From Chitinophagaceae bacterium (GTDB lineage: Bacteria > Bacteroidota > Bacteroidia > Chitinophagales > Chitinophagaceae): DNA of 64,000 bases. The DNA lies in NCBI GenBank assembly GCA_947379895.1, contig CANCPA010000002.1, forward strand, positions 1 through 64,000, written 5' to 3'. This document shows, piece by piece, positions 10,823-20,615 of this stretch (position 1 is its first letter; each line of letters begins with the position of its first letter). The notes beneath the pieces are model-generated. The model was not told where the DNA came from and did no database searches. It saw only the letters and a list, made by a program, of their open reading frames with translations. Both the position numbers and the translations under genes were made by a program.

Positions 10823-11413
10823 TTAAAGTAATTTAAATCCAACGCCTAATTCTAGTTGTTGACTCTTCCAATTTTCTGATTTAACTGCATCACTAATATT
10901 ATTCAAACCAAACACATATCGTCCATACACTCTCAATCCAATTAAATGAACTTGTAGGCCAACTACACCTGATAAATCTCCCGAAGTCACAGCACTTACT
11001 GCATTGTCCTTCAAGGTAACACCTTTATTTAGTAAGATTCCATATTGTGGACCGGCATTAAGTGTAAATATTTTTGCAAAATTATACCTCAATAAAATAG
11101 GGACATTTAAATAACTTAATTTGAAAAGTGTATTAGGTTGTAATCCAGAAGTAATTGAACCAACAGTCAAACCAGAAGTTGTTTTTGCAGAAAGTTGGCT
11201 GAAAAGTAATTCGGGTTGAATGCCCCAAGTATTTGTTAAGTCAAGTTCTAGAAATGCACCTCCTTGATAAGAGAGTTTATATCCAGATTCAAAAGATTCG
11301 CCATCAATTTTTGTTCCAATAGAGCCTAGTTTGGCACCGAGTGCAAATCCCTGTGCATTCGCAGAAATAGCAATTACAACAAGTGCAATTGATGATAAAA
11401 GTATTTTCTTCAT
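10823..11413 (-). CDS. PorT-like outer membrane beta-barrel protein
   Basis: Signal peptide MKKILLSSIALVVIAISANAQ; GAKLGSIG...YQGGAFLELDLTNTWGIQPELLFSQ; start moved from 11455 to the signal-peptide Met. Confidence 0.8.
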   Translation of the reverse strand: MKKILLSSIALVVIAISANAQGFALGAKLGSIGTKIDGESFESGYKLSYQGGAFLELDLTNTWGIQPELLFSQLSAKTTSGLTVGSITSGLQPNTLFKLSYLNVPILLRYNFAKIFTLNAGPQYGILLNKGVTLKDNAVSAVTSGDLSGVVGLQVHLIGLRVYGRYVFGLNNISDAVKSENWKSQQLELGVGFKLL

Positions 11414-11950
11414 AATTGTAAATTTTTTCAAAAATAAAGGCAATCTATATGCCATAATTTAATTATTAAATTTTCTTTTTCTTTTTTTTAAAATTTTAGT
11501 CGCAACAAATTAAAGAATACTAAAGAAAAATTGCAAATATTAGGTCTCAAGACCGGAACTTTTGATAAGGGAGATCAAATAAAAATAAGTTGTTCAGAGA
11601 TTTATTTGAATCTGATTAAAGGTATAAAGTAGTAATGCAAGTGTATGCCACGAAGAGTGTCCTCACACATTGAAATACTTTTATACTTTTTTGAAAACTA
11701 TTCTTGTGCTTTTTTTGCTTAAAACCTTGTATTTTTTATTGTAAAAAGGGAGGTGCATCGAAAATTTTAATATTTTTTTCCAAAAAAATATGACATAGCG
11801 CAGCATTTTTTTATTAAATAAACTTAAAATAGTTCATCAAAGGTTGTTTTTTAGTTATAGTTACAGAAAATTTTTAAAATTTCCTTTAATATTTAATTAA
11901 TATTTCTTTTATAACGTTTCCAAATTGTATTTTTACCCCAAATTATAAAT

Positions 11951-12367
11951 ATGAAATTATTTGTGGGTGGACTATCTGCCAATTTAGATGATGTGGATTT
12001 AAAAGAAATGTTTGAACTATATGGCGATGTTCAATCTGCTATGATAGTTAAAGATAAGGCAACAGGTAAAGGAAAGGGCTTTGGCTTTTTAGATATGCCA
12101 AATGCTGCCGAAGCAAAGGAAGCAATGGATTTATTAGATGGTGTTGCTATTTTTGGAAAGAAGATTGCTGTTAAGCCTGCAGAAGAACAACCAAGAAAAA
12201 CATCTAGCGATTATCGGTCAAACGATAGGGATAATAGATTTAATCGTGCTGATTCACGAAATTCAGATTCAAGAGGAGGGTATGATAGGAATTCAGATTC
12301 AAGAGGAGGGTATGATAGGAATTCAAGAAGTTCTGAACCAAGAAATACAGATAGAAGAAGATATTAG
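11951..12367 (+). CDS. RRM-domain RNA-binding protein with RG-rich tail
   Basis: RNP motifs KLFVGGLS and GKGFGFLDM; tail SDSRGGYDRNSDSRGGYDRNS. Confidence 0.92.
   Translation: MKLFVGGLSANLDDVDLKEMFELYGDVQSAMIVKDKATGKGKGFGFLDMPNAAEAKEAMDLLDGVAIFGKKIAVKPAEEQPRKTSSDYRSNDRDNRFNRADSRNSDSRGGYDRNSDSRGGYDRNSRSSEPRNTDRRRY
12260..12319 (+). repeat. 30-bp perfect tandem duplication inside the RRM gene
   Basis: AATTCAGATTCAAGAGGAGGGTATGATAGG at 12260-12289 and 12290-12319. Confidence 0.95.
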
Positions 12368-12606
12368 ACCAATTTTAAATAAATGCAACATCAGCTATTT
12401 TTTGTTGGTGTTGCATTTGCTATTTATAGAAGTTCGTTATTGTATTTTTTGATTGAATTAGCCGTTTATTTTTAAATTTGGGCATTATTTTGTTATTTTA
12501 CTGAAATAATTCCTTCGAAATCAAATAAATCAACAAAAAAAACGTTATATACAATAGTACTTTTATAAACAAATAGTTTACTATCACTATACTTAATTGA
12601 ATTTGA

Positions 12607-13251
12607 ATGAAAAAATTAATCACAGTCTTTTCTTTTTTACTATTAATAACGCTTTTTCAGGCTTGTGCACCCAAAAAGCCTTTATACAGTAATACTCAAC
12701 CTACTGCAGCAAGGGTAATTGAACCTCCTGTTACAAAAGATCCGTATGTTCCATTTACAAGAGAGTTGTTTGATAAGTTGAGTGCCAATAATATTGATGT
12801 AAAGTTGGTTCAATTTTATATCGATCAACAACTTGTACTCACTCGGAATTTGAATAATGATCAAGTATCTGTAAAGAATGGAGTGATTAAATTTAATAAT
12901 GGTAAATATGTGAATGAAATTGTATTTCCTCAGTACACACCTGTTGTTGTGGATGCAATAGAAGGAGATGGACTACGTGTAAGTGCAGAATCGGGTTCAA
13001 ATACTCTTAAATTTTTAAACTCAAAACAATACTCTCCTATAAATTATATTTTTAATCCTGATAAGTGGGGTAAAGATGGAGCTTGTGAAGTGAACTACAA
13101 TAGTAATAAGTACGCAGTATTGTGTCCTACGTGTTCTACTAATTCACCAAACGAAGCTAAATTAGTAGTAAAGCAAAGTGCTTTTGATAACCTTGATAGA
13201 CAAAGTACAATCATAAAAGGAAGGACTGTTACAAGTCCAGGAGGTAATTAA
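12607..13251 (+). CDS. Putative lipoprotein
   Basis: MKKLITVFSFLLLITLFQACAPKK lipobox-like N-terminus. Confidence 0.7.
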   Translation: MKKLITVFSFLLLITLFQACAPKKPLYSNTQPTAARVIEPPVTKDPYVPFTRELFDKLSANNIDVKLVQFYIDQQLVLTRNLNNDQVSVKNGVIKFNNGKYVNEIVFPQYTPVVVDAIEGDGLRVSAESGSNTLKFLNSKQYSPINYIFNPDKWGKDGACEVNYNSNKYAVLCPTCSTNSPNEAKLVVKQSAFDNLDRQSTIIKGRTVTSPGGN

Positions 13252-13254
13252 GTA

Positions 13255-13324
13255 CTAATAAATCCTTGTGATTCTTTGGAAAATCTTTGTGTTCATAGTG
13301 ATAAAACCTCCTAAGTAGTAACCT
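13255..13324. mobile_element. Right-half remnant of MITE-like family 1
   Basis: AATCCTTGTGATTCTTTGgaaAATCTTTGTGTTCATAGTGaTAAAACCTCCTaAGTAGTAACC closely matches the right half of the copy at 15528-15690. Confidence 0.6.
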
Positions 13325-13430
13325 GTTTTTTTGAGTAATTAATGCGCATAAATAGCGCATAATATGCTTGAAAGAAGGCTTTGTTATTCATTAATACTAC
13401 TTAGAGAATTGAATAAATGTTGATTTAATT

Positions 13431-13660
13431 AATACTTCTATCATAATCGACAATAACGCGCGCAGTATTAGTAATATTGCTCTCTAAAATAGAGAAAGTG
13501 CAATCAGTAATATCAATAGTGCGAGTATTATATGTAATACTTATCTCTATTTTGAAAATTTGAGATAAATATTGGCAATACTGCGAGCAGTTTTGGGAAC
13601 TTTGCTCGCAGTTTTGATGATTTTGCGAGTAGTGTTAGTAATACTTCTATCTAATTGATT
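13431..13660. repeat. 21-bp palindromic tandem array A (11 units, one of 20 bp)
   Basis: Units include AATACTGCGAGCAGTTTTGGG / AACTTTGCTCGCAGTTTTGAT / GATTTTGCGAGTAGTGTTAGT / AATACTTCTATCTAATTGATT; core ACTGCnnGCAGT. Confidence 0.85.
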
Positions 13661-13709
13661 ATTTCATAGTTTTTTATTCGGAAGACTGCAAAAGAATGCT
13701 TTTATTAAG

Positions 13710-13891
13710 CCAAACTAGTTTACTACTCAGGATTTTTTACCACTAGGTACACAAAGTTTTTCACAAAGAAACACAAGAATTTATTGTTTATAATCGCTCA
13801 GATTCATCAATTTTATTAGAAAACTTCGTGTTCCTTGTCTTTTTCATTGTTTCCCTTGTGGTAAAATCTCCTGAGTAGTAACCAAACTAGT
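13710..13891. mobile_element. MITE-like family 1 copy (13720-13881) with candidate 10-bp target-site duplication
   Basis: TIR TTACTACTCAGGA (13720-13732) / TCCTGAGTAGTAA (13869-13881); direct repeats CCAAACTAGT at 13710-13719 and 13882-13891. Confidence 0.7.
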
Positions 13892-14024
13892 CAATATATA
13901 ATACATTGCCAAACAGTTTTTTACTTCAATTATACTATTCCTAAGCATTTAAAGGGATAAAGCACTAAAAGGAATTCTGAAAATGACAAATAATTTTTAT
14001 GCACCCTTATAAAAATTATCAGGT

Positions 14025-14032
14025 TACATTTG
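14025..14032 (+). promoter_or_regulatory. Candidate Bacteroidota -7 box TACATTTG
   Basis: Matches TAnnTTTG upstream of the 14059 start. Confidence 0.35.
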
Positions 14033-14058
14033 CCCCTTTGTAATTTAAATATAGCGAT

Positions 14059-14664
14059 ATGTTTTGGTATGAACCTGATGTGAAGGAAGTTGAATTTAGA
14101 AAAGAACAGGTGGTAGATCCTAAAATGTTATTTTATGGAAGCTCTTCAATTAGACTTTGGGATACTTTATATACCGATTTTGAAGCCTTTAAACCATTAA
14201 ATATGGGTTTTGGAGGATCTACTTTAGCATCTTGTATAGTATATTTTGAAAGATTAATGGAGGATTTAAACCCTGATATTATATTGATATATGCGGGAGA
14301 TAATGATTTAGGTGATGGAAGGCATCCTGAAGAAGTTTTTATTTTCTTTAAACAAATGGTTTCAGATGTTCGTAAACGGTTTGGTAATATTCCTTTACTT
14401 TACGTGTCTATAAAGCCAAGCATCAGGCGATTTAATATTATTGAACAGATTAGGTTTACCAATAAAATCATAGCATCTGAAATTGAAAAGATGGATGATA
14501 ATGTTTTTTTTGTTGATGTTTTTAATAAGATGCTCGATTCAAACAGATTCCCTGATAGGTCTTTGTTTCAGCCTGAAGGATTACATTTGAATGAAAAAGG
14601 CTATTTTATTTGGAAAGAAGTAATTACTAATTTTATGCTTGAAAATAATATTACTTTACGTTAA
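14059..14664 (+). CDS. SGNH/GDSL-type hydrolase
   Basis: MLFYGSSSIRLWDTL, LNMGFGGSTL, YAGDNDLGDGR, GLHLNEKGY motifs. Confidence 0.85.
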   Translation: MFWYEPDVKEVEFRKEQVVDPKMLFYGSSSIRLWDTLYTDFEAFKPLNMGFGGSTLASCIVYFERLMEDLNPDIILIYAGDNDLGDGRHPEEVFIFFKQMVSDVRKRFGNIPLLYVSIKPSIRRFNIIEQIRFTNKIIASEIEKMDDNVFFVDVFNKMLDSNRFPDRSLFQPEGLHLNEKGYFIWKEVITNFMLENNITLR

Positions 14665-14678
14665 ATTAATATGGTCAA

Positions 14679-15446
14679 ATGTACAAGGCACTTTCTACTT
14701 CAATAACTTTAGGGGGCTATAAGCGAGCATATTACAAGTGGTTTAGTCATCATTTGCAGCGTGATATGGAATTACTTGTTTTTGGTGAATCTGGAAGACC
14801 TGTTATCTTTTTTCCAACAAGAACTGCAAGGTTTTTTGACTATGAAGATTGGATGGTTGTTGATGCTTTTAAGGACAAGTTGATTGCGGGAGAATTACAA
14901 TTGTTTTGTATAGATAGTGCCGACCAACAAAGTTTTTATAATAAGGCAATCACTCCTATGCAGCGAATACTTAAGCATAATCATTTTGAGCAATATATAC
15001 TTCAAGAATTAATGCCTTTTATACGGCAAAAAAATAGCAATCCAAACCTTATTTCTGCAGGTTGTAGTTTGGGTGGATATCATGCAGTTAATATTGCATT
15101 AAGGTATCCAATTCTCTTTAAAAAAGTTGTCGCAATGAGTGGTAGATACGACTTAACGTTAAGGCTTGCCTATTTTGATGATTTGTTTGAAGGGTATATG
15201 GATGATCAAATTTATAGTCATACGCCTACTAAATTCTTACCCAATATATTTAATCCACATAGTCTTGACTTACTAAGGAAGTTAGATATAACTATTGTGA
15301 TTGGAGAAGATGACGCATTTTTAAATAACAATCATCTTTTACATCAACAACTTACAGATAAGCAAATTGCTCATAAATTTTATGTTTGGAAAGGAGAAGC
15401 ACATAAAGCACAATATTGGATACAAATGGCAAAGCTTTATTTTTAA
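14679..15446 (+). CDS. Esterase family alpha/beta hydrolase
   Basis: SAGCSLGGYHAVNIALRYP nucleophile elbow; late His in WKGEAHKAQYW. Confidence 0.8.
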   Translation: MYKALSTSITLGGYKRAYYKWFSHHLQRDMELLVFGESGRPVIFFPTRTARFFDYEDWMVVDAFKDKLIAGELQLFCIDSADQQSFYNKAITPMQRILKHNHFEQYILQELMPFIRQKNSNPNLISAGCSLGGYHAVNIALRYPILFKKVVAMSGRYDLTLRLAYFDDLFEGYMDDQIYSHTPTKFLPNIFNPHSLDLLRKLDITIVIGEDDAFLNNNHLLHQQLTDKQIAHKFYVWKGEAHKAQYWIQMAKLYF

Positions 15447-15527
15447 TTAATAACCATTTCCTTGATAATATTGGGACTTATCGAAACATAACTAGGTTTT
15501 TTAGTTATCAAACACCAATCTTAATTT

Positions 15528-15690
15528 GTTACACTCAGGAGGTTTTACCACAAAGTAAACAAAGAAAAAACCAAGGAACACTAGGTTTCCTAACAAAATA
15601 GTTGAATCTGATTCATTATAAATAATAAATCCTTGTGATTCTTTGCATAAATCTTTGTGTTCATAGTGGTAAAACCTCCTGAGTAGTAAC
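15528..15690. mobile_element. MITE-like family 1 copy
   Basis: GTTACACTCAGGAGGTTTTACCAC...GTGGTAAAACCTCCTGAGTAGTAAC terminal inverted repeats, about 163 bp, no ORF. Confidence 0.7.
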
Positions 15691-15779
15691 CTTGACTTAA
15701 TTTATATCCTAAGCAAATTTTCAACTAGAAATTAAGCTTAAAAAATATCAATTTGAATAATCAATTAATAATTATTCCA

Positions 15780-18689
15780 TTATAAAAGGTACTTTCCTGT
15801 ATAACTTTTCTTAACTTTTTTGATCCCTTCGGGGATACCACTATAAACTAAATTACCTCCTGCATCACCTGCTTCCGGGCCTAAATCAATCAACCAATCA
15901 GCACATTTAATAACATCTGTATTATGTTCAATCACAATTAGGGAATGTCCCTGTTCTATTAATTTATTAAATGATGCAAGTAGCTTTTTTATATCATGAA
16001 AGTGAAGGCCGGTAGTAGGTTCATCAAATACAAAAAGAATATGCCCTGCACCTTTTCCTTTTCCAAGGAATGAGGCTAATTTTACACGCTGTGCTTCACC
16101 TCCACTTAAAGTATTAGAAGATTGTCCGAGCTTAACATAGCCTAAGCCTACATCTTGCAGTGTTAGAATGGCCTTGACAAGATTCTTTTCATCTGCAAAG
16201 AATTCTATCGATTCGTCAACACTCATTTCTAATACATCGTAAATACTTTTTCCTTTATAAGTAACTTCGATAACTTCTTCCTTAAAGCGTTTTCCACCAC
16301 ATATTTCGCAGGTTAAATGTACATCAGCAAGAAATTGCATTTCTACAATTTGTTCTCCTTCTCCTTTACAGGCATCACACCGTCCTCCATCCACATTGAA
16401 GGAAAAATGCTTGGGTTGAAATCCCCTGATTTTAGATAGAGGTTGTTTGGCATATAAATCTCTTATTTCATCATAAGCTTTAATATAGGTTATGGGATTA
16501 CTACGAGAAGATTTACCGATTGGGTTTTGATCAATCATTTCAATTTGTGAAATATAGTCAATGTCTCCAATTACAGATTTATGAAGGCCAACCTTTTCTG
16601 AGAACTCACCTTTTATTTTTTGTAATGCAGGATACAATATTTGTTTTACTAAGGTAGTTTTTCCGCTTCCGCTTACTCCTGTTATTACCGATAAAATGTC
16701 TAGAGGAAATTCAACTGTAATGTCTTTTAAATTGTTGTGTCTTGCTCCTTCTACTGTAATACTCCTATTCCATTTTCTAACAGCTTTAGGTGCTTCGATT
16801 TTAAGTTCACCTTTTAAATATTTCCCTGTGAGACTTGCAGGGTTATCAATCAATTGCTGATAATTACCTGCTGCCACTACCTCTCCACCTAAATGTGAAG
16901 CTAAAGGACCCATATCTATCACATAATCAGCTTCTCGCATTATCATTTCATCATGTTCAACAACAACGACAGTATTTCCAAGTGATTTTAGTGATTTTAG
17001 AACCCCAATTAATTTCTCTGTATCTCTACTATGCAATCCAATTGATGGTTCATCCAAAATATAAAGGGAGTTGGTAAGGTTGCTGCCTAAACTTCTCGTA
17101 AGTTGTATACGCTGACTCTCTCCACCGCTCAAGCTATTTGCCAATCTATTTAAAGTTAAATAGCCTAATCCAACATCTATTAATGTTTGAAGCCTTTGGT
17201 GTACTTCCAATAGAATTCGTTTGGCCACTTGTTGATCGCTTTCATTCAAGTTGATTTTGTCAAACCAAGATTTGAGATCTTTTACTTGCATCTCGCAAAG
17301 CTCACCAATATGAAGCTGATCAACTTTTACATATAATGCTTCTTTTCGTAGTCTATATCCCTCACAGTCCGGACATTTTGTTTTGCCCCTATACCTGCTC
17401 AACAATACTCTATATTGAACTTTGTACAAATTGGCTTCGACTTCTTTAAAAAAAGCATTAATACCTTCTAAATATTTAGCCCCTGTCCATAAAAGTCTGT
17501 ACTGATCTTTAGTTAGATCCATAATCGGCTTATGAATTGGAAAATTGAAAGCCGAAGCCCCCCTTATAAATCGATCTTTCCATTCGCTCATTTTCTCACC
17601 TCTCCAACAGGCAACTGCACCTTCATAGAGGCTCAATCTTTTATCTGGTATTACAAGGTCTTCATCTACTCCTAAAACTTGACTAAAACCCTCACAAGTT
17701 GGGCATGCACCATAGGGATTATTAAAAGAGAATAAATTAGGTACAGGTTCTTCGAATTGTAATCCATCTAATTCAAATTTATTACTAAAATGAAGGAATT
17801 CTTTTCCATCTAGCTCAAGATACATCTGTCCATCTCCTTCATAAAATGCTATTCCTATTGAATCACTTAATCTGTGTAAGTCATCTTCATCAAACTCTTT
17901 TGTTACAATTCTATCTATTAATACGTAGGCATGTGAAGTAGTACTTTTCTGAATAAGCTTTTGCTTCAAATCAAGATCACTTAATTCTAAGACTTCCTCA
18001 ATTCTAATAGGTTCTAGTGCTCCATTTTTTTCATTATTAGGCAATGCTAATCTACTAAAGCCTTTCGCCATCAAAATGTTCAGTTCTTCCCTGATTTCTC
18101 TGTTAGCATGAAGTTTAAAAGGAACAATGATAACGAGTCTTCTCCCATTTTCAAGTTGGGAAATCGCCTTAATTACATCCTGAACATCATCTTTTTTGAC
18201 TTCTTTGCCACTGATAGGAGAAATTGTTTTACCCACTCTTGCATACAAAAGACGTAAATAGTCATAAATCTCTGTCATGCTACCTACAGTACTACGAGGG
18301 GTTCGAGTAATAACCTTTTGTTCAATAGCAATTGCAGGGCAGAGCCCTTTTATATAATCTACATCAGGTTTCACCATTCTTGCCATGAACTGACGTGCAT
18401 AAGAGCTTAAACTTTCTGCATATCTTCTTTGACCTTCAGCAAACAGAGTATCGATTGTAAGTGATGATTTTCCACTTCCACTAACACCTGTTACTACTAT
18501 AAATTGATTTCTTGGGAATTCTACAGTTATGTTTTTTAGATTGTGCGTTCTTGCACCCTTCACTAATATATTGTTGTTGTGGTTATGAGAAATAGTTGAG
18601 TCTGATTGAACTATTTTTTTTTCCACTCCAGTATTTGATTCCTTTTTCTTTGACTTGACACCCATTTTCTGATCTAAAATTTTCTCCAT
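15780..18689 (-). CDS. uvrA: Excinuclease ABC subunit A
   Basis: ARTHNLKNITVEFPRNQFIVVTGVSGSGKSSLTIDTLFAEGQRRYAESLSSYARQF; LSGGESQRIQL; Cys-rich zinc motifs CPTCEGF, CDACKGEG. Confidence 0.96.
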   Translation of the reverse strand: MEKILDQKMGVKSKKKESNTGVEKKIVQSDSTISHNHNNNILVKGARTHNLKNITVEFPRNQFIVVTGVSGSGKSSLTIDTLFAEGQRRYAESLSSYARQFMARMVKPDVDYIKGLCPAIAIEQKVITRTPRSTVGSMTEIYDYLRLLYARVGKTISPISGKEVKKDDVQDVIKAISQLENGRRLVIIVPFKLHANREIREELNILMAKGFSRLALPNNEKNGALEPIRIEEVLELSDLDLKQKLIQKSTTSHAYVLIDRIVTKEFDEDDLHRLSDSIGIAFYEGDGQMYLELDGKEFLHFSNKFELDGLQFEEPVPNLFSFNNPYGACPTCEGFSQVLGVDEDLVIPDKRLSLYEGAVACWRGEKMSEWKDRFIRGASAFNFPIHKPIMDLTKDQYRLLWTGAKYLEGINAFFKEVEANLYKVQYRVLLSRYRGKTKCPDCEGYRLRKEALYVKVDQLHIGELCEMQVKDLKSWFDKINLNESDQQVAKRILLEVHQRLQTLIDVGLGYLTLNRLANSLSGGESQRIQLTRSLGSNLTNSLYILDEPSIGLHSRDTEKLIGVLKSLKSLGNTVVVVEHDEMIMREADYVIDMGPLASHLGGEVVAAGNYQQLIDNPASLTGKYLKGELKIEAPKAVRKWNRSITVEGARHNNLKDITVEFPLDILSVITGVSGSGKTTLVKQILYPALQKIKGEFSEKVGLHKSVIGDIDYISQIEMIDQNPIGKSSRSNPITYIKAYDEIRDLYAKQPLSKIRGFQPKHFSFNVDGGRCDACKGEGEQIVEMQFLADVHLTCEICGGKRFKEEVIEVTYKGKSIYDVLEMSVDESIEFFADEKNLVKAILTLQDVGLGYVKLGQSSNTLSGGEAQRVKLASFLGKGKGAGHILFVFDEPTTGLHFHDIKKLLASFNKLIEQGHSLIVIEHNTDVIKCADWLIDLGPEAGDAGGNLVYSGIPEGIKKVKKSYTGKYLL

Positions 18690-19718
18690 AACTGAAGCAA
18701 TATAAACACAACTAGTCTAATTAAGTTTAAAATTTTCAAAACAGGAAATAATCATTAGAAATATAGCCTTTTAGTAAATTTAAACTGTTCAAAGTTTTCC
18801 AATTGATTAGTGATCAGAGAAGCTGATTTTTTCAAGTTAGTTTCCATTTAGTCTTGAATAATTTAAGTATTGAAAAATTATTAATAAGTAATGATTTTCA
18901 TTTAAAATAGCGATGTTATTAAATTTTATTAAAAATAATTATTTTCCACAATTAATATTAAATGTTAATTGCCAAGCTGAGTTGTCAGAGATGATATCTT
19001 GTTTTATTCTTCATGATCATGATTGATTTAATGCTAAACGATTGATCGGATTTAATAAGTTCAAATGCTGTGATTGATTGCATTTTTTAGTATGTGTCTA
19101 TTAGAGGCGATTCCTATGTGCATTTTGATTTTTTGTATTCTTAAGTTGTGGCTTTAGGAATTGCGTCTTAATGTGATTTGTTGAGTTGCTAAGAGTGCTA
19201 TTAGTAATTTATTTTTAATTTTAATTATAAAGTTTAATTTATTATAAAACAGATTTTATTTTTTTTAAATAATTTAATTTTAAAACAATAATTTTTGTAG
19301 GAAGTGGTAGATGAAACTGTCAATTTTCATTGATAAAAGTGCTATGATTTTGTTTTTTTTAAATCAACTAGACTGCTTTTTAATATTTATTAATTAAAAA
19401 TGAATGGGTTATAGTTTTTTATTTAGGGGAATAAGTAAAAAGAAGGGGCTGTTTTTCTTTTGGATTGATGTGACTTTAGATGGGTTCATGAATTTAATAA
19501 AGTATTGTAAATCAGTTATTAAGGTTTTTTATTCCTTATTTTTTGGCTGTGAATAACCTGAAAAGGGGGAAATACTTTTTAACAATCTCGTAAATTCAGC
19601 CCTTTTTGTGCTAGAAGTTTCTATTATTACATCCGAATTGTAACATGAACCTAGTTCAAATTATAGTTCATTATCCACCATCCTTGTTTTTTGTACCCAT
19701 TGTATTAAACCTATTATT

Positions 19719-20297
19719 ATGAAGTCGTTTGCAGGCGCAACGGATACGCAATTAATTAGCGTGTTCAGAAAAGGAGATATGGCAGCGTTAGAGACGCTGA
19801 TCAGTCGTCACAAGGATAGTGTTTTTAGCACTATCTCATACATGGTTAAGGATAATCATGTGGCGGATGATATTTTTCAGGAAGTATTTCTTAGAGTTAT
19901 TGACAAGCTACAAAGCAATAACTATAATGAAGAGGGGCGTTTCTCATCGTGGGTGATGAGATGTGCTCATAATGCATGTATTGATTATTTTCGAAAAATT
20001 CAATACACTGTTTCTGTTGGAAGTAATGACAAAGATATTTTTGAGGAAATTGGAGATATGGGCGATGCTGCCGATAATTCGATTGTTCAGAGTGAAACTC
20101 ATGAGAAAATAAGGAGAATGCTTGACTTTCTTCCTGAAGAACAAAGAGAAGTTATTGTTCTTCGCCACTTTGGTGATATGAGTTTCAAAGAAATTGCTGA
20201 CATTACAGGTACGAGTATAAATACAGCTCTTGGGAGAATGCGTTATGCACTTTTAAATCTTAGACGTTTGATGGTAGAAAAGGAAATCGCTTTATAG
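19719..20297 (+). CDS. ECF-type RNA polymerase sigma factor
   Basis: DIFQEVFLRVI (region 2) and LPEEQREVIVLRHFGDMSFKEIADITGTSINTALGRMRYA (region 4). Confidence 0.9.
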   Translation: MKSFAGATDTQLISVFRKGDMAALETLISRHKDSVFSTISYMVKDNHVADDIFQEVFLRVIDKLQSNNYNEEGRFSSWVMRCAHNACIDYFRKIQYTVSVGSNDKDIFEEIGDMGDAADNSIVQSETHEKIRRMLDFLPEEQREVIVLRHFGDMSFKEIADITGTSINTALGRMRYALLNLRRLMVEKEIAL

Positions 20298-20603
20298 TTT
20301 TTAGCTTTGAGAATTTCTATTTTATCTTCTACTTTTTTTACCCTTAATTAACGTATTAATTTGCTCAATATTAGTCTTGCAATATGGATTTACGCCATAT
20401 AAGTCACCCTTTTATTTAATTTTTATCCTTAAGGCATTCGTAATGAATGTTTAATTATAATTTTTCTATCTTTTGATACACAAAATACAGGCGGTAATCC
20501 TTTTAGCAATGGTTTAGTTTTAATTAATCATTTTTTAAAATAATTTCTTCACTTTCCTTAGTATTTAATTAATCCATTTTCATTTTAACTCAACGCTCAC
20601 TCT

Positions 20604-20611
20604 TACATTTG
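20604..20611 (+). promoter_or_regulatory. Candidate -7 box TACATTTG just before uvrB
   Basis: TAnnTTTG match ending 4 bp before ATG at 20616. Confidence 0.35.
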
Positions 20612-20615
20612 CGTT

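Noticed and set aside
12138-12452. ORF 12138-12452 (+)
   Set aside because: Alternative frame of the RRM gene; its repetitiveness (IQIQEEGMIG) is a by-product of the 30-bp duplication.
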